From Pontiella desulfatans (GTDB lineage: Bacteria > Verrucomicrobiota > Kiritimatiellia > Kiritimatiellales > Pontiellaceae), in assembly GCF_900890425.1 (NCBI RefSeq), contig NZ_CAAHFG010000001.1, forward strand, positions 1,054,001-1,118,000: a stretch of DNA of 64,000 nucleotides, given 5' to 3'. The stretch's first letter is position 1, and each line of letters opens with the position of its first letter. The notes under the pieces are model-generated. The model was not told where the DNA came from. It was given only the letters and a program-made list of their open reading frames with translations, and made no database searches. Shown here in pieces: positions 51,887 to 62,400 of the stretch. A program made the position numbers and the translations under genes.

Positions 51887-51912
51887 TAATTCAAATCATT
51901 GATCGGTTCCTT

Positions 51913-53406
51913 TTAAAGGGCGGGTGTGCTGCGGCCTTCGCTCTTGTATTTCTTGATCAGCACCTTCAATCGCTCGACGACTTCGGGATGTTGATCTTGT
52001 AAATTGGTGGTTTCCCCGGGGTCGACTTCGAGGTTGTAGAGTTGGACGTTTGGCAGATCCTTCCATAACTCCTTCTCCTTCTGGCGGGGGCTGGACCATC
52101 CGCCGGAATGTGGGGCGGCAATGAATTTCCACTTGCCTTGACGGATGGCGAACGTGCCGTCGATGGAATGGTGGACGGTGGCTTCTCGCACCGGTTTTTT
52201 CGCTGTCCCCAGGAGGTTGGGTAGCATGCTGGTAGAATCTTCGCCAGCGTTGGTGGGAAGCTTGGTGCCGGCGATCTCGGCGCAGGTGGCCATGAGGTCG
52301 GTCAGGCATGTGGTGTCGGCGCAAACCGACCCGGCCTTCACCTTGGCCGGCCAGCGGACAATGAAGGGCACGCGGTGGCCGCCTTCGAAGATGTCGGCCT
52401 TGGAGCCCCGGTAGATGTGGCTGGGGTTGTGCCCCTGCGTGAGCAGCTCTTCAAAGTCGGCCTGCGGCGAGCATCCGTTATCGCTGGTGACGATGATCAG
52501 CGTGTTGTCGGATACCCCGGCCTTTTCAACGGCTTTCATCACTTGGCCGATGCAGTTGTCAGTCATCAGGGTGAAGTCGGCATAGATGCTGTCGATGCCG
52601 CTCTTCCCCACGAATTCCTTTGTGGGCAAAACCGGGGTGTGCGGCGAGGGCAGAGGGAGGTAGAGGAAAAACGGCGCATCGGTTTTTGCCTGCTCCTCGA
52701 CATACTTGACTGCGCGGCGGGTAAAGTTGGGCAGCACGTCCCAATGGTCGAAGTCGGGAGAGGTAGGGCCTTTGCGCCACCAGCCGTTTTTCGATTCTTC
52801 CCGCGTGACCACCGTGTCCTTTTCGGGAATGGCAGTGGGCATGCCGTTTTCAACATAGACGTAAGGCGGCATGTCGAGCGAGCCGCAGTGGCCGTAGGAA
52901 TAGATGAATCCATTTTCCTTGGGGCCGTTTTTGACCGGCTTGGAATAATCGACGGGCGGATTAGTCTCGTAGCTAATGGAGCGGACGTCGAATCCTTTGG
53001 GCAGGCTCCAGTCCCACCCCATGTGCCACTTGCCAATAAAGGCGGTATGGTAGCCTTGGTCTTTGAGCAGGGAGGCGACCGTTGTGCGGCCTTCCTCGAT
53101 CAGGTGCTTCGAGTAGCCCTTTAGCACGCTTCGCTTGAGGCGCGAGCGCCAGCAGTAGCGACCCGTCAGCACGCCGTAGCGGGTGGGCGTGCAGACCGCG
53201 GAGCCGGAGTGGGCGTCGGTGAAGACCATGCCTTCGTGGCCAAGGCGATCCATGTACGGCGTGGAAATCTTTCCGTCGGGGTTGCAGATGCCGACGTCAC
53301 CATAGCCGAGGTCGTCGCAGAGGATGTAGATAATGTTGGGGTTGGAGGCGCTGGCAAGGGTTGTTGCCGCAAGGGCGATGCAGGCTAGTACAGTTCTATG
53401 GTTCAT
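51913..53406 (-). CDS. Exported S1-family sulfatase (Cys type)
   Basis: 497 residues. Signal peptide (NHRTVLACIALAATTLASA); metal site DD at 31-32 in YILCDDLGYGDVG; the formylglycine motif is C72-T-P-T-R76 in SAVCTPTRYGVLTG, so a formylglycine-generating enzyme or anSME encoded elsewhere is needed; GKWHMGWDW and TSDNGCSPQADFEEL complete the active site. Removes sulfate esters from a carbohydrate in the periplasm or outside. Last gene of the four-gene operon, nine bases after the fucosidase. Confidence 0.93.
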   Translation of the reverse strand: MNHRTVLACIALAATTLASASNPNIIYILCDDLGYGDVGICNPDGKISTPYMDRLGHEGMVFTDAHSGSAVCTPTRYGVLTGRYCWRSRLKRSVLKGYSKHLIEEGRTTVASLLKDQGYHTAFIGKWHMGWDWSLPKGFDVRSISYETNPPVDYSKPVKNGPKENGFIYSYGHCGSLDMPPYVYVENGMPTAIPEKDTVVTREESKNGWWRKGPTSPDFDHWDVLPNFTRRAVKYVEEQAKTDAPFFLYLPLPSPHTPVLPTKEFVGKSGIDSIYADFTLMTDNCIGQVMKAVEKAGVSDNTLIIVTSDNGCSPQADFEELLTQGHNPSHIYRGSKADIFEGGHRVPFIVRWPAKVKAGSVCADTTCLTDLMATCAEIAGTKLPTNAGEDSTSMLPNLLGTAKKPVREATVHHSIDGTFAIRQGKWKFIAAPHSGGWSSPRQKEKELWKDLPNVQLYNLEVDPGETTNLQDQHPEVVERLKVLIKKYKSEGRSTPAL

Positions 53407-53415
53407 CGTTGTCTC

Positions 53416-54852
53416 CTATTTCCTGGGTATGAGGATGAGCGGCTCTTCGTAGTGCTTGAAATGGTATTTGCCGTTCGCACCGGGCGAGACCGTGGCAGTC
53501 TGCTCTTCGATTTCCACGCGGATCACATCAATCAACTGTCCTTTCTTGACCGGTGCCATGTCGACGGCAAAGCTGTTTTCTCCGGTGTCTATCCAGAGGT
53601 TCAATGCCGCGTCGCCCACCAGCGATGCCTTCAAGGGTTTGCTCTGCAAGCCCGTCACTTCGATACGTCCGTTGGCGGGTCTGTTCATGACGTGGAGATA
53701 GAGTGTGTTGTCGCGCGTAGTGATGGTTCCCCAGTGGAAGTCCCAGTTGAAGGGGGAGGCCTTGGTGCCATGGAACGCTTCTCCATTGCGCCGCATCCAC
53801 TTGCCAAGGCTTTCCAGGCCATGGATCTCTTCGTCGGTCCATTCCCCGTCCGGGCGGGGCCCCACGTTGAGAATCATGTTGGCACCGCGCGCCGCGGTGA
53901 GGACGAACATGTCGAGCAGCATCTTGGGGGATTTCCAGTTTTCGTCGTTGCGGTCATAGCCCCAGTTCAGCCGTATGGTCATGCAGGTTTCGGCATAGCC
54001 CTTGAGGCTGCGGGGCGGAATCCGGCGGTCGCCCAGGCTCAGGTAGTCGCCAAGGATGTCGCCGTTGGCTTTGCCGATGCGTCCGGCCACGATGCAGTCC
54101 GGCGCATGTTGACGCACAATCTCGACATAGTCGCGATTCTGGGGTTCGTCTTTACCAAGGTCGAACCAGAGGATTTCGATTTCCGGATATTTAGTCAACA
54201 GCTCGGTCAGTTGTCTCTTGGTGAAGTCAATGTATTCCGGCGAGGCCTTGGGCATCTTGCTGCGGGTTTCCCAGGTCGTTGGCCGGCGTTTCCAGTCGAT
54301 GCGGTGGGAATAGTAGACCCCAAATCGCAGTCCCTGTTTTTTGCATTCCTGCGCAAGCTCCTTGATGGGATCGCGCGTAAACGGGGTGGCGTCGATGATG
54401 TCGTATTCCGTGTGCTCCGAGCCGTACATGCTGAATCCGTCATGGTGCTTGGCGGTGATGACCATATACTTCATTCCCGCTCCAAGCGCGTGGGACACCC
54501 ATTTTGCGGCATCGAACTCAACGGGGTTGAACTGCGGGGCAAGGGCGCTCCCATATGTTTCCGCGTCAAGGTTCGCCTGGAGCATCACCCACTCAGCACT
54601 GGCTTTCCCATGTTCCTTCCCGTGGTCGACACCCTGCCACTCGCCCCCGGCGACGGCGTAGAGTCCCCAGTGGATGAAGAGTCCGAAGCGGGCGTCGTCC
54701 CACCACTGCATGCGGGCGTGGTAGGCATCTTCGCTTTCGGCATTTTCCGCTACCCGTTGCGAGGCTCTCATGGGGCCGTGGCCGGTAACTTTTCCGCAGG
54801 CACCTGACGACCAGGCCAATGCCAGGCCTAGGATGAGGTGTTTGTTCATCAT
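53416..54852 (-). CDS. Exported GH29 alpha-L-fucosidase
   Basis: 478 residues. Signal sequence with a possible lipobox near WSSGAC; then the GH29 barrel: WWDDARFGLFIHWGLYAVAGGEW, KYMVITAKHHDGFSMY, and the nucleophile region EIEILWFDLG with Asp at about 231. A beta-sandwich domain fills the C-terminus (TTRDNTLYLHVMNRPANGRIEVTGL). Releases alpha-L-fucose by retention. Start taken at the second in-frame ATG cluster, with GGAGAATCGAGC upstream. Next to a sulfatase and two beta-helix giants, hence a fucan or similar substrate. Confidence 0.92.
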   Translation of the reverse strand: MMNKHLILGLALAWSSGACGKVTGHGPMRASQRVAENAESEDAYHARMQWWDDARFGLFIHWGLYAVAGGEWQGVDHGKEHGKASAEWVMLQANLDAETYGSALAPQFNPVEFDAAKWVSHALGAGMKYMVITAKHHDGFSMYGSEHTEYDIIDATPFTRDPIKELAQECKKQGLRFGVYYSHRIDWKRRPTTWETRSKMPKASPEYIDFTKRQLTELLTKYPEIEILWFDLGKDEPQNRDYVEIVRQHAPDCIVAGRIGKANGDILGDYLSLGDRRIPPRSLKGYAETCMTIRLNWGYDRNDENWKSPKMLLDMFVLTAARGANMILNVGPRPDGEWTDEEIHGLESLGKWMRRNGEAFHGTKASPFNWDFHWGTITTRDNTLYLHVMNRPANGRIEVTGLQSKPLKASLVGDAALNLWIDTGENSFAVDMAPVKKGQLIDVIRVEIEEQTATVSPGANGKYHFKHYEEPLILIPRK

Positions 54853-54865
54853 GCTCGATTCTCCA

Positions 54866-57800
54866 TTATTCATTCCAATCTATATTCGAAACCATGATCC
54901 GGAAGAACCGGTGGCTTTCCGGCAGGGTGCCCTCGAAATAGTGGATGGTTGATCCGGTTCCGGGTTTGGACACAAATTCGGAATCGCCGACATCGCTCCA
55001 TGGCCCGGCGGGCGACTCCGCCGATTGCACGGTGTAGCAGCGCCCGGCAAGGGAGTTCCATGAAATGCTAAGGCCTGCAACGGAAGCTGTATCGGCGATT
55101 TTAAAGATGCTCGCGGAGTCGGCCGGGTCGGTGCCGGCAATCCATTCCTTCCAGGCAGGTTCGCCGTCGCCGTCGCGGTCGGCGAGGTCGAACAGCTCGA
55201 AGTCGGCGGCGGTCCAGCCGGTGGTGTCGTGGTGCTCTTCCAACCAGGCGCGCGGCGTGCCGCTGCTGGTGGATAGGCCGGCGGGGGCGTCGCCTTCAAC
55301 CTGGATATAGTCGATGTCGAACGAGCCGGCACCGCTGTCGAGCAAGATTCGCTCGATGGAGCCAACGCGCTTGGCCAAGCCGCCGATCTTGTTTTGCATA
55401 AAGAGGGCGTCGCCCATGGCGAGGTTTCCGTCGATCCAGAGGCTGTAGACCTGCTTGACGACGTTTGCTTCGATGCGGATCGTGCACCAGGTGTTGGACG
55501 TGTAGTTTTTGAAGTCGGCTGCGTTGTCCGAACGGTAGTAGTAGCGGAGCTTCCCGTTCGCTGCGAAGCCGACCTTGCAAGCGTCGCGGCCGTTGCCGTC
55601 GAAGAGTTGGATGTAGAAGCTGTTGGAGACCTGGTTCGGTTTTACCCGGAACTCGCACGCCACGCTGCCTGCCTGGGGTGCGAAGGTCGCTTCCACTACG
55701 CTTCCGGTGACGGACGTGTTGTTGAAAAGCACGGCCAGCGGCTGGCTTTCGGAGCCCTCGTAGAGTTCGCCGGGCATCAGGCCGCGGCCGATGGCGCCGC
55801 CTTGGTGGAAGTTTTTGATGTCGCGGTAGCCGGGGCGGATTCCGGAATCGTCCTTGGTGGTTTGGCTCTGCCCGCCGTTGTCGATTTGCACGACGTAGAC
55901 GCCGGACTTGGTGCGGATGTCGTGCGACTCGCAGTTCATGAACACGTTGTCTTGGAGGGTGTAGTTTTCGGTGTTGTCGTCGAGGTGTGCGCCGTTGACC
56001 GTGCGGGAGGGGCCTGTTGCCCACCAGTTCACGGTGTTCATGTTGTAGATCCAGTTTTTGTAGATGATGCCGCCGCTGGAGTCGCTCTTGGTATGGATGC
56101 CGCCGCTGTCGCGGCACCACACCGCCGCGTCGTGGATGCGGTTGTATGAGATGTTGGGCGCCTTGAGGGCGGTTGCCGCGGACTCGGCTCCCCATCCGAT
56201 GTTTATTCCAAGTCCGCCGGTGTAGGCAATTTCGTTGTGGACGATTTGGATCGAATCCGGCCAGAAGGCGAACATGGCTCCGCCGCCGGAATAGATGGCG
56301 CCCATGTGGAAGAAATAGTTGGAGTCGAAGGTGTCGTTCTTGCTGAGGTTGTTGGGGTTTTGGGTCTTGCTCCTGGCTTCGTCGATGTCGTATCCGATGG
56401 CGGTGTCGGCGATCTCGGAAAACACATTTCCGACGATCATGTTGTCCTGGGTTCCGGTGTCGAAGTTGATCCCGTTGCCGCCCATCTGGCGGAAGATGCA
56501 GCGCTCGATCCGCACGTTGCGGATTTTCTTGAAGTAGAGCGCCGCCGGATTGATCGTGTCTTTGTCTGCGGGGGTGATGTGCAGTCCCGCCTGCCGCTGC
56601 ACCATGCCTTCGGTTTGCGGAGCGTTCCATGAGCTATGCTGGAAGGTAAGCCCGAACAGGGTCGTGTTGGTGGTCTTCACCATGGAAAGCAGCCGTTCGG
56701 TTTTTGGCGCCACGGCCTGCATTACGGAAAGATCTTCGCCGGGGCGGGGCATGTAGTACACGGTGTCGGCATCCACATCGAGGAACCATTCGCCGGGGGT
56801 GTCGAGGAACGAGAAGTGGTTTTCGAAGTAGAACGACGGCTTGCCGCTGATGGAGCTTGAAGGCTTGTCCTGAACGTCGAAATGGTTGGTGCGGTCGGGC
56901 TCCATCGGCGTCACATTGGCATAGGTGCCGCTGGTGCTGATGCTGGCGATCCGGACGCGCGAAAGGGTGAAGGAACGGGCCAGCACCAACTGGACGCGGC
57001 TCAGGTTGGACAGGTTGCGGACGCCGTCCACATAGGCGTGTTCAATCTGGATCTTGTCGGTCGTGTTGTTGTTGGCCTCGATTCGGTTTTCCTGCCCGGC
57101 TTCGGGATAGCGGGCGCGCTGGGCCGGCTTGTTGTTGACGTAGAGCTGGATGAATTCAAAGCCGCCGACACCGGCCTGCCAGATGCCGTTGCTCAGCGGC
57201 GTCCATCCGATGATGGGTTCGCCGCCTTCGAGCACCGGGGCTTCGTTGGGATAGTTGCGGTAGACCACGTTGAAATAGTTGGTTCCGGAATCGCGCTCGT
57301 CGAATTCGATGGTTTGCTCGATCGGATAGGTGCCGCCGCGAAGGTAGACAACGATGTCGTTGGTCATGGCGCCGTTGATCAGCCGCACGGCGTCGCGCGC
57401 CGCTTCGATGGTACGGAAGGGCGCGGCTTCGGTGCCGGGATTGGCGTCGTCGCCGACGGCAGGATCAATGAAGAATTCCGCCTGCGGGTTGTAGGGCCCT
57501 GGTATGATGAGATACCCTTCGCGGTCGAGGGCGATCTCGCCGCTGCCGTTGAGGGTGATGCCTTCCAGTTGCTCTTCCGTCAGTCCGTTTTCATCGGTGC
57601 CGAACCGGATGGAGTCGCTGCTTTCGGTAAAGTTGGCAATGGCCAAGTTGGGCGCAGTCCACGCCGTGCCGGAAAGGTTGGGGAAGGAGAGCTGGCTTGA
57701 ACTCATGTTTTGGAAATCAATGATGACGGAGCCGTTGACTTCCAACGATTGGAAACCGCCGTCACATCCGCCGGTCTCCAAGATCGTTCCATCATTGAAA

Positions 57801-59419
57801 ACCAGAGGCGAGTTGGCGTCGATTGCATTGTTGGTTGCCAGCCGGAGGGTTCCCGCATCGATGGTCGTGGCGCCTTGCCATCCATTTTCGCCGCCAAGGA
57901 TCAATAGGCCCTCTCCGGTTTTCCGGATGCTGGCGGTAGTGGTGCCGGCGCCTGATTTAATGTCGACGGTGCGCAAGGGGCCGACATCGATGGTGAGGTT
58001 TATATTGGATGCCAAGCCGAACCAGCCGGTGTCGATCGTCAGGTCGCCGCTGCCGGTAATGTTCCATCGGGGATCCGCGGCGTGGCCGGATTGCTGCATG
58101 AATGCGCCTTCTCCAGCCAAGACCAGGTTTCGCGAAGCCGCCTCCATTTGGATTGAATCATGCGAACCTTCCGTATTGTGGGCCAGGCTCAAGGTTGCGT
58201 TGGAGTCCACCGAAACCGCGACATCCTGCCCTGGATCCACAACCCGAAGCTCGGCGATGAAAGCATCTGCTGTGACCGTTGGTTGAAAGTTGTTCGACGC
58301 GAAGCTGGACTGGAAGGCCGCAACCTCGTTGCTGCCCGCAACGGTGTTGCCTGCCCAGTTTGCGGCGGTGAACCATAGGGGGTCGGCATCGCCCTGCCAG
58401 CTGCGCTCTGTGCCGGTCGGGGTGCTTGCTTCGGCAATCAGATAGCCGCTGCTGTTGAGGCTGGCGTTGGTTGCGCCGTTCAAGGAGATTGCCGCCAGCT
58501 GGGCGGCGGCCAGTCCATTGCCGTCGGTGCCGAACCGGATAAGGTCGCTCCCCTCGGTGAAGTTGGTGATGGCCAGGCTTGCGTTGGTCCAGAGGATGCC
58601 CGAGGAGTCGGAAAAAGAGAGCTGGCTTGTGCCAAGGTTTTCGAAATCGAAGGTCGTCGCGCCCGCGATTTCCAGCGTGGAGAAATCGCCGCCATAGCCG
58701 CCCGTCTTGAGGGAGGTTCCATGGTTGAAAGCCATGGGAGAGAGCGAAGAAACGGGCTGGTCCACTGCTAGCTGGAGGGTGCCTTTTTCGATAACGGTTT
58801 CACCGGCCCATTCGTTCGCTGCCCTGAGGATCAAGAGGCCGTCGCCGGTTTTTGTGACGCTCTTGGTTGTTGGGATCACTCCGCACCGCAGATCGATGGT
58901 GTTGCTGTCCGCATCGGCGTGAAGGATCATGTGGGGATCGAACCGGATGCTTGCGGAATCGACGATCAAGGTGCTGTTCGAACCCGTGACTTTCCACATT
59001 ACGGTGTTTGAGGAAGTGCCGGGATTAATGTCGTTGTCCTGCCATAGCTGTCCGCCGTTGCCGAGCCAGAGCCGTTTCCCGCTTTGTTGGAGAATGCCGA
59101 TGCCTTCGAGCGAGCGGATGCGGAATTGCCACTGGGTTCCGCCGCTCATTGTGATGTTTTTGGAGAGGTTTGCGCTGGCCTTGACCTGTTCGACCAAGAA
59201 GCTTTTGTTCATGTGCGGCTGCTTGTTGCCGGTGAAATATTTATTGAACACCATAACGTCGCCCGCTCCGGGCGGCTGGCCGGTGGTCCAGTTTGCAACC
59301 TGGGTCATGTTGCCGTTGATCTGGTTGCCCTTCCATGAACGGTAGGCTCCGTAGGCTGCTGGTTCCGCAAGCAGGAATGCTATCAGGGCCAAGCCTAGCC
59401 ATCTCATGGTGTATTTCAT
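54866..59419 (-). CDS. Giant exported PATR + GH141-like beta-helix protein (paralogue 1)
   Basis: 1,517 residues. Signal peptide (RWLGLALIAFLLAEPAAYG). Two N-terminal modules of about 300 residues each contain autotransporter-type beta-strand repeats (GDGLLILRAANEWAGETVIEKG-like and GEGLLILGGENGWQGATTID). From about 645 a right-handed parallel beta-helix opens with FFIDPAVGDDANPGTEAAPFRTIEAARDAVRL and VVYLRGGTYPIEQTIEFDERDSGT, as in GH141 fucosidases/xylanases. From about 1,235 a LamG-like domain, then an EF/TSP3-like Asp-rich segment (LADRDGDGEPAWKEW), then a conserved C-terminal beta domain ending HRFFRIMVS. No autotransporter barrel is present. It is 13 bases before the fucosidase. GH141 activity is inferred from layout only. 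Confidence 0.8.
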   Translation of the reverse strand: MKYTMRWLGLALIAFLLAEPAAYGAYRSWKGNQINGNMTQVANWTTGQPPGAGDVMVFNKYFTGNKQPHMNKSFLVEQVKASANLSKNITMSGGTQWQFRIRSLEGIGILQQSGKRLWLGNGGQLWQDNDINPGTSSNTVMWKVTGSNSTLIVDSASIRFDPHMILHADADSNTIDLRCGVIPTTKSVTKTGDGLLILRAANEWAGETVIEKGTLQLAVDQPVSSLSPMAFNHGTSLKTGGYGGDFSTLEIAGATTFDFENLGTSQLSFSDSSGILWTNASLAITNFTEGSDLIRFGTDGNGLAAAQLAAISLNGATNASLNSSGYLIAEASTPTGTERSWQGDADPLWFTAANWAGNTVAGSNEVAAFQSSFASNNFQPTVTADAFIAELRVVDPGQDVAVSVDSNATLSLAHNTEGSHDSIQMEAASRNLVLAGEGAFMQQSGHAADPRWNITGSGDLTIDTGWFGLASNINLTIDVGPLRTVDIKSGAGTTTASIRKTGEGLLILGGENGWQGATTIDAGTLRLATNNAIDANSPLVFNDGTILETGGCDGGFQSLEVNGSVIIDFQNMSSSQLSFPNLSGTAWTAPNLAIANFTESSDSIRFGTDENGLTEEQLEGITLNGSGEIALDREGYLIIPGPYNPQAEFFIDPAVGDDANPGTEAAPFRTIEAARDAVRLINGAMTNDIVVYLRGGTYPIEQTIEFDERDSGTNYFNVVYRNYPNEAPVLEGGEPIIGWTPLSNGIWQAGVGGFEFIQLYVNNKPAQRARYPEAGQENRIEANNNTTDKIQIEHAYVDGVRNLSNLSRVQLVLARSFTLSRVRIASISTSGTYANVTPMEPDRTNHFDVQDKPSSSISGKPSFYFENHFSFLDTPGEWFLDVDADTVYYMPRPGEDLSVMQAVAPKTERLLSMVKTTNTTLFGLTFQHSSWNAPQTEGMVQRQAGLHITPADKDTINPAALYFKKIRNVRIERCIFRQMGGNGINFDTGTQDNMIVGNVFSEIADTAIGYDIDEARSKTQNPNNLSKNDTFDSNYFFHMGAIYSGGGAMFAFWPDSIQIVHNEIAYTGGLGINIGWGAESAATALKAPNISYNRIHDAAVWCRDSGGIHTKSDSSGGIIYKNWIYNMNTVNWWATGPSRTVNGAHLDDNTENYTLQDNVFMNCESHDIRTKSGVYVVQIDNGGQSQTTKDDSGIRPGYRDIKNFHQGGAIGRGLMPGELYEGSESQPLAVLFNNTSVTGSVVEATFAPQAGSVACEFRVKPNQVSNSFYIQLFDGNGRDACKVGFAANGKLRYYYRSDNAADFKNYTSNTWCTIRIEANVVKQVYSLWIDGNLAMGDALFMQNKIGGLAKRVGSIERILLDSGAGSFDIDYIQVEGDAPAGLSTSSGTPRAWLEEHHDTTGWTAADFELFDLADRDGDGEPAWKEWIAGTDPADSASIFKIADTASVAGLSISWNSLAGRCYTVQSAESPAGPWSDVGDSEFVSKPGTGSTIHYFEGTLPESHRFFRIMVSNIDWNE

Positions 59420-59425
59420 AGTCGA

Positions 59426-62400
59426 TTACTCGGTAGGTGAAGCCACAATCCGGAAGAAGCGGTGGTTGTCGGGCAGGGTGCCTTCGAAATAGTGAATGGT
59501 CGAGCCGGTACCCGGCTTGTTGACATATGCGGCATCGGCAACATTGTTCCACGGACCGTCCGGGTTTTCGGCGGATTGCACCGTGTAGTAACGCCCGGCA
59601 ACGGAGTTCCAGGAAAGGCTGAGTCCCGAATTTGCCGCTGTGTCGGAGATCTTGAAAATGCTGCCGCTGTTGTTGGGGTCGGTGCCGGCGGTCCACTCTT
59701 CCCAGCCTTTCTTCCCATCGCCATCAACGTCGGCGAAGTCGAACAATTCAAAGTCGGCGGCAGTCCATCCGGAGGTGTCATGATGCGTGTCGAGCCAGCT
59801 CCGGGGCGTGCCCTGTTCCGTGGAGAGGCCGTAGGGGGCGTCGCCTTCGACCCGAATGTAATCGATGTCGAAATGTCCGGTGCCGTAGCTGTTGTACAGA
59901 TTGACGGCATCAATCGATTCAACGCGTTCGGCAAGGTTTCCGGTGCGCTGGTCGTTCATGAAAAGGGCGTCGCCCATGGCGAGGTTGCCGTTGACCCAGA
60001 CGCTGTAGAGCTGTTGTTCCACATCGGCCTCGACCCGGATCGTGTACCAGGTGTCGGTGGAATAGCCTCCCAGGTTTTCGTAGTTGTCGGTGCGGTAGTA
60101 GTAGCGGAGCAGGGCGCTTGCACTAAAGCCAACTTGGCAGGCTTCGCGGTCTTCGGCATCGCGGAAGGAGAAGAAAAGGTTGTTGCCGGTCTGCCCCGGC
60201 TTGACCCGAAACTCGCAGGAAACCCGCTCGCTTTGCGGAATGAAGGATTTGGATATATCAACGCCGACGTCGCCGCTGTTGCCATCGTCCATGCGCAGGC
60301 TGCGGTTTCCGCCGCCAGGAACATCGCTGATGCTTGCGGTGCAGCCGGAGGCCGTTGCTACGGAATATCCGGCCGGTGCGGCGCCCGTGGCCTCGCTGTC
60401 GAAGAGATCCTCGAAAAGGAGGGAGAGCGGGGCGGATGGTGCGCCAGTGTAGAGTTCGCCGGGCATCAGGTCGCGGCCGATGGCGCCGCCTTGGTGGAAG
60501 TTTTTGATGTCGCGGTAGCCCATGCGCAGCCCCGATTCGTCCTTGGTGGCCTGGCTCTGCCCGCCGTTGTTGAGCATGGTGATGTCGTTGACGCCCTCTT
60601 TCGTGCGGATGTCGTAGGACTCGCAGTTCATGAAGACATTGTCCTGGATGGTGTAGTTTTCGGTGTTGTCGTCGAGGTGGATGCCGTTGATGGTGCGGCT
60701 TGGGCCGGTCTTCCACCAGTCCACGGTGTTGACGTTGTAGATCCAGTTTTTGTAGATGACGCCGCCGCTGGAGTCGCTCTTGGTGTGGATGGCGCCGCTG
60801 TCGCGGCACCATACGGCGGCATCGTGGATGCGGTTGTAGGCCACGTAGGGCGCCTGGAAGCAGGTGGTTGCGTGGGTGGCGCCCCAGCCGAGGTTGAGGC
60901 CCAGCCCGCCGGTATAGGCGATTTCGTTGTGGACGATGCTGATCGAGTCCGGCCAGAAGGTGAACATGGCGCCGCCGCCATAGTAGATGTTGCCCATGTG
61001 GAAGAAATAGTTGGAGTCGAAGGTGTCGTCGAGGCTGAGATCCGCTCCGCTTTGGCCGCGCTTGTTGTCGATGTCGTAGACGATGCCGGTGTCGGCGATT
61101 TCTGAAAACACATTGCCGACCATCACGTTGTCGCGGGTGCCGACATCGAAGTTGACGGCATTGACGCCCATTTGGCGGAAGATGCAGCGTTCGACGCGCA
61201 CGTCGTTTATTCGCTTGAAGTAGACGGCCGAGGGGTTGACGGTGAATTTGCTGGCTAGCGTGATGCGCATGCCGGCCTGCCGCTGGGCCATGCCCTCGGT
61301 CGCCGGGGCGTTCCAGGCGCTGTGCTGGAAGGTGAGGCCGAAGAGGGTGATGTTTTCCGCATTCTCGATGGAGAGCAGCCGTTCGGTGGCCGGGGCAATC
61401 GCTTCCATTACGGAAAGGTCTTCGCCGGGGCGCGGCATGTAGTAGACGGTGCCGGTGTCGACATCGAGGAACCACTCGCCGGGGGTGTCGAGGAAGGAGA
61501 AGTGGTTTTCGTAGTAGAACGAGGGCGATCCGTCGAGCGGGCCGTCGGCGTTGAAGAAGTTGGTGCGCTCGGGCTCCATGGGGATCACCTTGTCGAAGGT
61601 GGCGTATTCCTCGATGGAGTCGATGCGCAGGCGGGCGAGGGTGAAGGAACGGCCGATAACCATCTGGACGCGGTTGAGGTTCGACCAGTTGCTGATTTGC
61701 CCCTTGTTGATTTTGACCTTCTTGTTGATTTTGTCGTTATTGAGGATTTCGTTTTCCTGTCCAGACTCCGGGAAGCGGGCGCGCTGGGCCAGCCTGTTGT
61801 TGACATAGAGCTGGAGAAATTCGAAATCGCCGACGCCGGCCTGCCAGATTCCGTTGCTGAGCGGCGTCCATCCAGTGATTGGAACTCCGCCTTCGAGAAT
61901 CGGCGCTTCGTTGGGATAGTTGCGGTAGATGATGTTGAACCCGTTGGTGCCGGAGTCGCGTTCGTCCAGTTCGATGGTTTGTTCAACCGCATAGGTGCCA
62001 CCGCGCAGGTAGACGACAATATCCTTGGTCATGGCGCCGTTAATCAGACGCACGGCATCGCGCGCCTGTTCAATGGTGCGGAAGGGTTCGGTCTCGGTGC
62101 CCGGATGGGTCTCGTCCCCGAGGGCGGGGTCGATGTAGTATTCCTGAATGGGCTCGGGCTGTTCCACCACAAGATAACCGTCGGCGTCGAGGGTGAGCTG
62201 GTCGGTGCCGAAGCGGATGGAATCGGTGCCCTGTGTAAAGTTGGTGATGGTCAGGGTCGGGAGCGACCAGGTTTCGGCGGAGCTATCCAAGAAGGCCAGT
62301 TGGGAGGTGCCGGCGTTGCCGAAGTCGAGGGTGGCCGGGCCGTTGACTTCCAGTGTGGAAAAAGTGCCGCCATGTCCGCCGGTTTCAAGGATCGAACCGG

